Shown here: positions 8,728-16,936 of the stretch, piece by piece
How the letters are laid out: the number at the start of each line of letters is the position of its first letter
Numbering within the stretch: position 1 is the first letter of the stretch
Source of the DNA: JAJPHW01 sp963799065
GTDB taxonomy: Bacteria; Acidobacteriota; Terriglobia; Terriglobales; Acidobacteriaceae
DNA length: 64,000 bases
Direction: 5' to 3'
Assembly: GCA_963799065.1 (NCBI GenBank)
Contig: CAWCVJ010000001.1
Location: 868,001 to 932,000, forward strand
Notes under the pieces: generated by a model
What the model saw: only the letters and a program-made list of their open reading frames with translations
Told to the model about the DNA's origin: nothing
The model's database searches: none
Translations under genes and position numbers: made by a program

Positions 8728-11006
8728 ATGCGCATCTCAGAAAATTCGCGCCTTTCGCAGGCTGAACTGATGGTGGAGTCGATTCCCGACAGATCAGAAG
8801 CATCGTCTCTGAACAAACCCGTGGGCAACACGGTGCTTTGGTTTTATGGGTTCTTCTTTTTTTCTGGCTTCTGCAGCATCTTGTACGAATTAGTCTGGCT
8901 GCGCCTTTCGATGGCGCAGTTTGGTGTCACCGCACAAGTCACATCCGTATTCTTATCGGCATTCATGGCCGGATTGGGCGGGGGATCATGGCTCGCCGGT
9001 AGAATTCTTTCTCGCAAAGACTTTCTGACTCTGAGGCTTCATCCCACTGCCGCGTATGCCATCGCCGAGCTGACTGTGGGCTTTTCCTCGGTCTGCGTGC
9101 CTTACGAGTTGCGTTTGGGGCACCAGACTTGGTGAGTCTCGGGCGCTCGGTGCATTGGACTTCTTTTACTTACACTTGTTTTTCGGGAATGTGGATTGCA
9201 TTGTCGCTGATCCCGTGGTGCGTTTTTATAGGCGCTACTTTTCCCTTAGCCCTTTCTGCTCTTACCGGCCCGGAAGATGACCAGCAGGGGTCTTTCAGCT
9301 ACTTATATGTCGCCAACCTTTTGGGCGCAATGGCCGGAACTGTCTTTCCTCTTTTGCTGATCGAGGCTTGGGGCTTCTCTCGCGCTCTTTGGATCGGAGC
9401 TCTGCTTAACTTTACGATTGCCGGCTTGGCGTTAGCACGATCTAGAACTTCCGATGCTGGCAGAAGAATCTCATCAACTGCAATTACTGAGGGGCCCACG
9501 CCTGATCACGCCGGACTGCAAAGCGCATGGCTTAGGTGGCTTTTGTTCGCGACCGGACTGACCAGCATGGGGATGGAAGTAGTTTGGATCAGAATCTACA
9601 CGCCATATTTGGGCACAGTCGTATACGCCTTTGCTGCAATTCTGGGCGTATACCTGCTGGCGATGTTTGTGGGGGCGAAACTTTATCGGAGCGGCATCCT
9701 AAGGAATTTGCTTTCGAGCGGCATGACTTGGTTCGCCTTGGGTGCAGGTGGTCTGCTTCCGTTAATCGCTTCCGACCCCAAGCTCGCGATTCCCAGTCTC
9801 ATGCGCCTTCCCATGGGCATTTTTTTAGTTGCCATGGCTGCTGGATTCACCACTCCCATGCTGGTTGACATGGACGCGAAAGGCAATCCCAGCCGAGTGG
9901 GCTCTTCGTATGCGGTCAATGTAGTGGGTTGTATTCTGGGCCCGCTGGTAGCTGGATTTCTGTTGCTGCCTCACATGAGCGAGCATTGGGCGTTGGTGAC
10001 CCTTTCCGCGCCTTGGCTCGCGATCGGTTTGTTTCCCAGCGTTGTGCACTTTGAAACCGGGTCCGAGTCGCGCATCCCGTGGGCGGCTCGTCCAGCGGCT
10101 ACGATCATAGTCACAGTGTGGGCGGTTATATTCCAAGGGAACGGCTTCGAGGAAAGATTTCCCATCCGTCAAGTCCTGCGGGATTCTACCGCCACCGTGA
10201 TCGCCACCGGGAATGATCGCGAGAGCAAGCAGTTATGGGTCAATGGTTACAGCATGTCGAGTCTTACGCCGGCGACTAAGATGATGGCTCATCTCCCGTT
10301 GGCGTTTTCCGACGCTCCGCGAAAGGTGTTGATCGTTTGTTTCGGGATGGGAACGACGCATCGCTCGGCGCTTTCCTGGGGAGTTGATACGACGGTCGTG
10401 GAATTGACTCCCAGCGTTCCTCGCCTGTTTCCGTATTATCACGCGGACGGCAATGAGTTGCTGAAGTCGCCGCATTCGCACGTGATCATCGATGACGGCC
10501 GCCGCTTTTTGGAGCGGTCCCGGGAGACCTTCGACGTCATCACGATAGATCCGCCTCCACCCATCGGGGCGGCAGGATCGAGCCTTTTATATTCGGTAGA
10601 GTTTTATCAGATAGCGCAGCGTCGCCTAAACCCGCACGGTATTCTGCAACAGTGGTTGCCAGGGGGGGACGCCGCCACTCGTTCCGCCGTGATCGGCGCC
10701 CTCTCGCAGTCTTTTCCTTACGTCCGCGCATTTCAAGGATTTGGCGGATTTGGGATTCATTTCCTCGCCAGCCTCCAGCCATTGCCTGAAAGATCCAGCG
10801 GCGAGCTTGCGGCGCGACTGCCGCCCAACGCGGCCGCAGACTTAGTGGAGTGGGGGCCCAGAGATACGCCGCAGGGACAGTTTGATTTGATTTTGCGCCA
10901 CGAAATCGCAACCCCAGAACTTATGGAAATGGTGTTGAATGAAAACGCTCTGCGAGATGACCGGCCGGTGAACGAATATTTTTTGTTGCGAAGTCTCTGG
11001 CGTTAG
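8728..11006 (+). pseudogene. Fused membrane/spermidine-synthase-like protein, frame broken near 9117
   Basis: Two frames together encode one protein of about 755 residues. The first (8728-9135) holds the N-terminal membrane part; the second (usable from about 9120 to 11006) continues with more membrane helices and a C-terminal Rossmann-type domain with VCFGMGTTHRSAL, VVELTPSV and TIDPPPP, as in spermidine-synthase-like proteins. The frame switch needs a step back of one base, giving RLG-APDLVSLGR. It falls exactly on TTTGGGG (9114-9120), followed at once by a perfect 5-bp hairpin (9121-9134). Either a lost G, an assembly error, or -1 recoding fits. Catalytic function is not certain; many such proteins are uncharacterised. 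Confidence 0.75.
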
Positions 11007-11292
11007 CGGCCGGCGTAGTCCATCAGGTTGGCGCAAAGTGCGGCGAGAAGCTGGAACACGATCATAAGCTTCAACGCCCGCATCGAGGGCAATCCAAAGC
11101 AAGGCTCTACCACTGGAAATTGGAGGTGGGTCTAATGCTGCGGGGTGCACTGGGCGGCGCTGTGCATGGGATTAACTACTACCCGACCCGGAAAGTCCTC
11201 GGTGCAACGTCGAGCCCGCCGGACGGCCGTTTCAGAGTCGGCTAAGGGAACCTGCGCTGCGCGGTGCCTGGAATCCCGCCGCAATAAAATAG

Positions 11293-11598
11293 TTAGAAAA
11301 GAAGGTTCGAGATACTCACGAGGCATGTAAAGACCGCGCACAACGCTCCCGAGGGATTCTTTTTTGCGGAAGTGATCAGCAGGCCGACTCCGAGGAGCAA
11401 CGTCAGCGGAATGGTAAGGAGGTTGACGAGGGCCACGACCCCGAAGAGAAAAAGCAGTGCGATCCCGGTGCCTCCGCTAAAGTGGCCGAAAACTTTCGTG
11501 ACTCCGAGCATAGAGATGCGATAGAGGATGATCGTGACGACCGACGAGATCAGCGCGAGGGTCAAAACCGCTCCGGCGCCCCATTGCCTCAGTCGCAT
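11293..11598 (-). CDS. Small integral membrane protein, function unknown
   Basis: A 101-residue protein with three strongly hydrophobic segments (about 7-25, 38-58 and 60-75, with a final hydrophobic end). Start chosen at MRLRQWGAG, which follows the positive-inside rule; the frame is open further upstream but reads as non-protein sequence. No family recognised. The 286 bp between its end and the previous gene contain nothing I can identify. Confidence 0.55.
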   Translation of the reverse strand: MRLRQWGAGAVLTLALISSVVTIILYRISMLGVTKVFGHFSGGTGIALLFLFGVVALVNLLTIPLTLLLGVGLLITSAKKNPSGALCAVFTCLVSISNLLF

Positions 11599-11784
11599 GC
11601 TGTTGTCCTCGCCTTTGGATTTCGAATCGCCATTGCTCAGTTCCGCGATTGCTGATGATTTTAATGGCGTGGCGAGGATGTACGGAAGGTTACGGCGGTA
11701 AGCGAGGATAGGGGGCTTTGCCGATCTGGCGGGAAAGGCTAGAGAGCAAGAGACGCACGGCGCAGGAGGCACGACTCCTCGCCT

Positions 11785-12021
11785 TTGCCAAGCCCTAAAG
11801 CTGGTACCCGTCCATTGATCACCGCCACTCCGGAAGAAGGACGCGCCCTTGCGATCACGATGTCCCGGCACATGATTCACAATATTCAGCCGGACTTGGA
11901 TGTCCTTAAAGCTGGGCGTCCGATTTATGCAATGAACCCCGACAGTCTGATCGCTGCCAGCCAAGTCGTGGCCATTGAACTTCAGACCATAGCGGCTGCC
12001 AATAACTACTGGCGAAAGTAG
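11785..12021 (+). CDS. Possible small hypothetical protein
   Basis: A 78-residue open frame with plausible amino-acid composition (PEEGRALAI, DLDVLKAGRP, SLIAASQVVAIE). No family recognised and no clear ribosome-binding site. It may be the remnant of a larger gene. Confidence 0.3.
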   Translation: MPSPKAGTRPLITATPEEGRALAITMSRHMIHNIQPDLDVLKAGRPIYAMNPDSLIAASQVVAIELQTIAAANNYWRK

Positions 12022-12184
12022 GCCTTGGTTAAAGGCGAGATCTTGAAAAAAACCGAGCGTCGATGACGTCGTGAGGAGGGGCTTAGAGAGCTCTGCGCGT
12101 CGTGAGGAAGCGCATTTCCGGCTGCCATCGTGTCGAAACCGAGTTATACTTTTGGCGAGATATCACCCTTACAGGAGCAAGTCG

Positions 12185-13141
12185 ATGAACGCAAGCATGG
12201 CCAACGAAATTTCGCGGCGTCAGTTTTTGGTTTCGAGTGGTGTCGCGGTTGCGGCCGCCTGTTTCGCCCCGCCTCGACTTTTTTCCCAGGAAGGGCTGGT
12301 TGCGATGGCCCTGAAGGAGTCCGCCACCGTTAAGGTTCCGACACAGACGCTTCGCCGCAATATCAGCGTCCTGATTGGTCCGGGCGGGAACATCGCCGTT
12401 CTTACCGGTCCAGATGGAAAGCTTCTGGTGGATGCGGGAATCGTCACCTCGCGTCCGAACGTTGCAGCGGCGCTTGCCAGCATCAACGCGGATCCGATCA
12501 AGCAACTGATCAACACGCACTGGCACTTCGATCACACCGGCGGCAACGATTGGCTACATCAAGCAGGGGCCAGCATTTTGGCCCACGAAAATACGCGCAA
12601 GCGCCTGTCTGTGGATACACGCGTGGAGGGCTGGTTCTACACTTTTCCGGCTGCGCCCCCCGGAGCAATTCCTGCCACCGTTTTTCGGGATGAGCACACG
12701 GTTCACGCGAACGGCTCCACGCTCGCCCTCAAGTATTATGGCCCGGCTCATACCGATGCAGATATCTCTGTGCACTTTACCGAGGCCGATGTTCTCCACA
12801 CGGGAGATACATTGTGGAATCGAAACTATCCTTTTATCGACTACTCGACCGGAGGCAGCATCGACGGCCAGATTCGCGCCGCCGAAGCGAATCTTGCGAA
12901 GGTGAGCGCGACCACGATTGTGATTCCGGGCCACGGAGCGGTGACGACCGGGAAGGCCGATCTCACGCTGTTTCGCGACGTACTCGTCGAGGCCCGCGAC
13001 AAAGTCGCCAAGATGAAGAAACAGGGAAGGACTTTAGACGAGGTCATCGCAGCCAAACCCACCGCCGCCTACGACGCGGAGTGGGGACAGTCCTTTCAGA
13101 CTCCCAAGTCATTTCTAGGATGGGTGTATCAGGGGGTTTGA
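12185..13141 (+). CDS. Tat-exported metallo-beta-lactamase-fold hydrolase
   Basis: A 318-residue MBL-fold metallohydrolase. The N-terminus has a twin-arginine signal (SRRQFL at 10-15, then a hydrophobic stretch ending at about residue 35), so it is folded with its metals before export. The zinc motif HWHFDH (H112, H114, D116, H117) is complete, followed by the later His ligands in GPAHTDAD and PGHGAV. AGGAG 8 bases before the ATG decides the start over a longer frame. Substrate is unknown: the arrangement resembles the quinoprotein-relay/SoxH-like and class B3-like hydrolases, so a beta-lactamase role should not be assumed. Confidence 0.88.
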   Translation: MNASMANEISRRQFLVSSGVAVAAACFAPPRLFSQEGLVAMALKESATVKVPTQTLRRNISVLIGPGGNIAVLTGPDGKLLVDAGIVTSRPNVAAALASINADPIKQLINTHWHFDHTGGNDWLHQAGASILAHENTRKRLSVDTRVEGWFYTFPAAPPGAIPATVFRDEHTVHANGSTLALKYYGPAHTDADISVHFTEADVLHTGDTLWNRNYPFIDYSTGGSIDGQIRAAEANLAKVSATTIVIPGHGAVTTGKADLTLFRDVLVEARDKVAKMKKQGRTLDEVIAAKPTAAYDAEWGQSFQTPKSFLGWVYQGV

Positions 13142-13325
13142 TTACGGAGCGTGGCAGGCGGATGTCGGCCGCCGTGAAGCTTCGTCAATCGCAGCGCTGA
13201 AGTGGTGCGCCACCCAAAATCCGATCCTCGGACGACTCTACCAAGGTCGAAAGCCCCATTCTGTCTCAGAGAACGCGACAAGGATGGGGCACCCGGAGCG
13301 GTCTTCTTTTAGGCTGATCTCTTTG

Positions 13326-13516
13326 CTAACACGGTCTGAGTACGTGGCCTTTCCACATCCAGAGGCCGGTTAGTACCATGAGGGGGAAAAAGACGAAGCG
13401 GTTGGGCGCGCGTAGCCCGGGAGCTTGTCGAATGGGCTGAAGATGTAGCCGAAGATCGGAATGCTTACGATCATGTGAATCCAGCGGGCGATCAGGCGTT
13501 GAGTGGCTGCGTTCAT
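13326..13516 (-). pseudogene. Small two-helix membrane protein, frameshifted
   Basis: The first frame (13516 down to 13370) encodes a 48-residue peptide beginning MNAATQRLIARWIHMIVSIP and then loses sense. Shifting frame at the GCGCGC run (13407-13412) restores a hydrophobic second half, APNRFVFFPLMVLTGLWMWK, ending at a stop at 13326. The restored protein would have 2 membrane helices. It follows the SRPBCC gene with one base between stop and start, so it is the third gene of the ArsR operon. One base is missing in the dinucleotide run. Confidence 0.65.
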
Positions 13517-13517
13517 G

Positions 13518-13946
13518 TTAGTTGGACCTCCCGAGGAGCTGCTCCAGGTTGCCGATGAACTTCTGCCATCCCCAGTTCGCGCCGTTGTAGAAGATATCCG
13601 CGGATGGTTCGGTGCTGAAACCGGATTGCTCCATTTTGAGGTGGGTGCCGCCCGGGGTGGGCGTGAGTGTCCAGGTGACGACGGTTTCGAGGCCCAGGGA
13701 ACTCCAGACATACGAGAGGCGCGAGTTAGGTTCGACGACGAGCACTTCACTGGCGATGAGTCCGTCCCAATTGGGCACGGGCGTGGCGCGGAAGTTGAAG
13801 CGGTGACCGACAGTTGGCTGGAAATCGTTTTTCATAAGCCATTGCTCGATCAGAGGGCTCTGGGTGAGCGCGCGCCAGATCTTTTCCGGAGGATGCGGCA
13901 GTTCGCGTTCGATGACGAGAGTGCGGGTTGGGGCGGTATTGGTCAT
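13518..13946 (-). CDS. SRPBCC/AHSA1-family protein
   Basis: A 142-residue helix-grip (START-like) protein of the AHSA1 type. It opens with the usual VIERELPHPPEKIWRALT strand-helix, has the LIEQWLM segment, and ends with the long C-terminal helix GANWGWQKFIGNLEQLL. The fold binds hydrophobic ligands; no ligand can be assigned. It overlaps the upstream ArsR gene by four bases, so the two are translationally coupled, a pairing seen often in bacteria. Confidence 0.88.
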   Translation of the reverse strand: MTNTAPTRTLVIERELPHPPEKIWRALTQSPLIEQWLMKNDFQPTVGHRFNFRATPVPNWDGLIASEVLVVEPNSRLSYVWSSLGLETVVTWTLTPTPGGTHLKMEQSGFSTEPSADIFYNGANWGWQKFIGNLEQLLGRSN

Positions 13947-14266
13947 TTGTCCATCCTGTTGAGTAAGTTTTCGAGTTGATCGAAACGGTTGCGCCAGAAG
14001 GCGCCGTAGTGGGTGATCCAGTCGACGAGGGGTCCGAGGGCCTGCGGCTGGGCGCTGTAATGGGTTTCGCGTCCATCGCGGCGGTGGCGGACGAGTTTGG
14101 CTCGCTTGAGGGCGGCGAGATGCTTCGAGACCATGGGCTGCGATACAGCGACGCGGTCGGTTAAGGCATGCACAGTTTGCTCTCCGTCGCGGGTGAGGTG
14201 CTCGAAGATGGCGCGACGAGTGGGGTCGGCGAGGGCTTTGAAAACGTTATTCTTAGCGGCTGGCAC
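13943..14266 (-). CDS. ArsR-family transcriptional repressor
   Basis: A 107-residue winged-helix regulator. ALADPTRRAIFEHL and the recognition helix SQPMVSKHLAALKRAKLV are typical of the ArsR subgroup (SdpR-like) that is paired with SRPBCC genes; the metal-binding cysteine motif of arsenic sensors is absent. A perfect inverted repeat lies 9 bp upstream of its start (14276-14291), so it most likely represses its own operon. Confidence 0.9.
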   Translation of the reverse strand: MPAAKNNVFKALADPTRRAIFEHLTRDGEQTVHALTDRVAVSQPMVSKHLAALKRAKLVRHRRDGRETHYSAQPQALGPLVDWITHYGAFWRNRFDQLENLLNRMDK

Positions 14267-14275
14267 GATTAAACC

Positions 14276-14291
14276 ATAACCAAATGGTTAT
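14276..14291. promoter_or_regulatory. ArsR operator
   Basis: A perfect inverted repeat with 7-base arms and a 2-base centre, ATAACCA-AA-TGGTTAT, nine bases upstream of the ArsR start codon. Its size and position fit autoregulation by that protein. Confidence 0.7.
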
Positions 14292-14401
14292 TGGTTGTCA
14301 AGGGCAAAGTCTGCGGATTTCAAGTGGTGGAGATGTGTCATCGGAGGGAAAGAGGGCGGACGAGGGCGTCCGCTTCTATGTCAGAGGTTCGCCCTCCGCG
14401 G

Positions 14402-14692
14402 TTAGCTGCGGCGGAGATTCTTGGCGATGGGTTCGACTCGCTCGCGGACGTCGTCCGCGAAAGCGCTGCCCTTGTCGATGGCGTCTTCGGCGAAGCGCTT
14501 GGCCTCGTCGGACCAGTCTTCGAAAGTGTCCCTGGCGTCTTTGTATTTACGACGAAGTTCTTTGCGCAATTGCTTGCCCGGTTTGGGGGCAAACAACATG
14601 CCAACCAGAATGCCTGCGCTGAGGCCGACGAGAAGGCAAGTTAGGGCTGTACCTGCACCCGCTACTCCAGATTCATATTCGGTTTCACTCAT
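14402..14692 (-). CDS. YtxH-like membrane protein
   Basis: A 96-residue protein with one glycine-rich transmembrane helix (about 10-34) followed by APKPGKQLRKELR, the hallmark of YtxH-domain proteins, and a charged amphipathic helical tail. The family is linked to general stress in Bacillus, but its molecular role is unknown. It lies just upstream of the PpiC lipoprotein stop on the opposite side of a short gap, same strand. Confidence 0.8.
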   Translation of the reverse strand: MSETEYESGVAGAGTALTCLLVGLSAGILVGMLFAPKPGKQLRKELRRKYKDARDTFEDWSDEAKRFAEDAIDKGSAFADDVRERVEPIAKNLRRS

Positions 14693-14715
14693 GTATTTCT
14701 CCTAGTGTCCTTAGT

Positions 14716-15837
14716 TTACGGCTTAGCCGTGCCGCTGTCAGCCAGAACTTTTTCAGCGAAATAGTTTTCGACTTTGGCCTGATCGCGAAGCACTTCGTAA
14801 TAGGCGGCTTTCAAGAGCTGTTCGCGACGGTCGCGCAGTTGAGAGCGGATTGTTTCCTGAACGCGGGGATCGGAGAGTTCGCGCTGACCCGCGGGCTCTT
14901 TGGAAATCAATTTAACGATGCGGAAGCCCATCACCTGTTTGTTCGCAGGATTGACGACGGTGATCACCGGACTATATTGGCCAGGCTTCAGCTTGGCGAT
15001 GGTGTCGCGGGTGGTGGGATCGGTTCGCTGTAACGCAGACTCGGGAGTGAAGCCGAGATCGCCGCCATTGCTGGCGGTTTGCGTGTCTTCGGAGAAATTC
15101 ATGGCCAGCGTGCCGAAGTCGTCCCCGCTATCGAGACGGTTCATGACCATCTGAATTTTCTTGCGGGCGTCGCCTTCGTTTTGCGCTTTATTACTCTGAT
15201 TCTTGGCTTGGGGATTTGGCATCGGAGTCACGAAGATCTGAGCCAGATGGTATTGCGGTTCGACTAAGTTGAACTCGGACTTGTGCGCATTGTAGTAGGA
15301 GGAAATGTCCTGATCGGTGACGTTGATCTTGGATGTGATTTCCTTGTTCATCACCTTGTCGACGGTGAGGGAGCGTCGAATGTCACGCCTGAAGTCTTCG
15401 AGCGTGATCTTCTTTTCCGCCAGTTGCTGGTTGAATTGATCTTGCGTGTAAGGCGACTTGATTTCGTTTAATTTGCGATCGACTTCGTCGTCGGTGGCGA
15501 GCAGTCCCAGTTTTTCGGCGCGACGCATCAGAATTTCGTTGTCGATCAGTTCGCGGAGAATGTTGAGGCGGAGATTGGTGGCCTGTTCGCCGGCGGGCGG
15601 TTGTTGATCGGAGCCGGCGGTCTGATTCTGGTAATACTTATCGACGTCGGCGGTGAAAATCTTGCGGCCATCGACCGTCGCGGCGGCGTCTCCGCCCGCG
15701 GGCTTAGAGTTGCACCCCATGCAGGCGACAAGAAATGCTCCGACCAAAGCGAGTGCGAACGCGAATGATGGCGATCGTCTTTTGCAGCGGCCCAAAATCG
15801 TTCCGTGATTCTCCAAATGCACTCTCCTGCAAAGCAT
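14716..15837 (-). CDS. PpiC/SurA-like peptidyl-prolyl isomerase lipoprotein
   Basis: A 373-residue periplasmic foldase. The signal peptide carries a lipobox LVAC (C39 as the lipidated cysteine). A SurA-type N-terminal helical domain (about 75-190, with ELIDNEILMRRAEKLGL) precedes a parvulin domain (about 195-320, with YHLAQIFV and FSEDTQTASNGGDLGF). It would help outer-membrane proteins fold and sits in an envelope block with a DsbA-like protein and LptD. The exact start is uncertain because a GTG at residue 6 is also possible. Confidence 0.85.
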   Translation of the reverse strand: MLCRRVHLENHGTILGRCKRRSPSFAFALALVGAFLVACMGCNSKPAGGDAAATVDGRKIFTADVDKYYQNQTAGSDQQPPAGEQATNLRLNILRELIDNEILMRRAEKLGLLATDDEVDRKLNEIKSPYTQDQFNQQLAEKKITLEDFRRDIRRSLTVDKVMNKEITSKINVTDQDISSYYNAHKSEFNLVEPQYHLAQIFVTPMPNPQAKNQSNKAQNEGDARKKIQMVMNRLDSGDDFGTLAMNFSEDTQTASNGGDLGFTPESALQRTDPTTRDTIAKLKPGQYSPVITVVNPANKQVMGFRIVKLISKEPAGQRELSDPRVQETIRSQLRDRREQLLKAAYYEVLRDQAKVENYFAEKVLADSGTAKP

Positions 15838-15899
15838 AAAAGTTTTTACTTATGCGGATTTTCGCTAAGACATAGCGAGACCGCCGAAAACCGTCGCCC

Positions 15900-16835
15900 T
15901 TACCGCTGGGCTGCCCCCGCGGGATGCGAGGCGGGGCCGCTGGCGGATGCGCTCGCGTCGGTATGAGACGGCGGTGCAACTCCGGCGTCCCGAAGAGCCG
16001 CATCGAGGACTTGACGCACCTGGTCAGCGGAAAGAGATCCATCCAGCTCGCGGCCGTTTATGAACAGAGTGGGCGTCGCGCTTACCCCGACGGCATCGCC
16101 CTCTTTCTCCGAACTCTTCACCTCGGTCGAGCTTTGTGACTTCAAGCACGCCTGTAGCTTCTGAGCATCGAGGTTGTGTTTCTGACCCTGGAGGAGCGTA
16201 ATCCGGTCCACCGCGCCATCGCGGTCTTTATCGGAGTTTACCTCTTTTTGATTGGCGTGAATGTAGTCGGCGAAATCCCAGTAGGCGTCGCCGCTTTGTT
16301 CGGCCAGACAATTGGCGTCAATGGCGGCGTGAAGAGCCCAGGGATGAATCTGCTCCAGGGGGTAGTCCTTATATACGAACTTCACCCTGTCGCCATATTC
16401 CTTAAGCAGCCCAGGGAACAGAGTTTCGTGCATTCGAGAGCAATAGGGACATTCGAAATCGTCGTAGCTGACGACCACCACTTTCGCGTCTTTGTTGCCG
16501 CGCACGGGACGCCCGGCGGTATCGATCTTTGCGGAAACCTCGGCGTAGGGATCCTTGGTCAAATCGAGCTTGGTCCAGCGGACGAGGGTTTTACGGTCGC
16601 TGGAGAGCAAGAAGACGTAATCCACCTTATCTTCACCGCCGTCCATGCTTACGGTCAGCATATCGAAACCTGGAATTTCCGAGGGCTTCAACGGGCTCAA
16701 AGTGAACTTCACGGCGAGCGGAATTTTATAATAGGCGCGAATCCTATTTTCCAAGCGCGTGGCCGTATCGGCGGGCACCGACTGAGCGGAACATCCCAGG
16801 CAAAGCAGTAGTAAGCATGCCGCAATTCTCTTCAT
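15900..16835 (-). CDS. DsbA-like thioredoxin-fold protein
   Basis: A 311-residue exported thiol oxidoreductase. The start MKRIAACLLLLCLGC gives a signal peptide, possibly lipoprotein type at C15. The C-terminal half is a DsbA-type thioredoxin fold (Thioredoxin_4) with redox motif C129-P-Y-C132 and cis-proline segment VSATPTLFING. The N-terminal ~100 residues form a small separate domain before the redox domain. The C-terminus is a low-complexity Ser/Ala/Pro tail. Likely forms or isomerises disulfides in periplasmic proteins; LptD, whose gene is upstream, is a disulfide-dependent client in other bacteria, but a specific link is inference. Confidence 0.88.
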   Translation of the reverse strand: MKRIAACLLLLCLGCSAQSVPADTATRLENRIRAYYKIPLAVKFTLSPLKPSEIPGFDMLTVSMDGGEDKVDYVFLLSSDRKTLVRWTKLDLTKDPYAEVSAKIDTAGRPVRGNKDAKVVVVSYDDFECPYCSRMHETLFPGLLKEYGDRVKFVYKDYPLEQIHPWALHAAIDANCLAEQSGDAYWDFADYIHANQKEVNSDKDRDGAVDRITLLQGQKHNLDAQKLQACLKSQSSTEVKSSEKEGDAVGVSATPTLFINGRELDGSLSADQVRQVLDAALRDAGVAPPSHTDASASASGPASHPAGAAQR

Positions 16836-16936
16836 TAGAACCACAGAACACCATCCAGCAATTAGGGAAATGAGTGCGTCCAAACTTTCACAGCGATTAT
16901 CTCACGGATGCCGCGGGCGGAGTTCCAAACGCGTGG

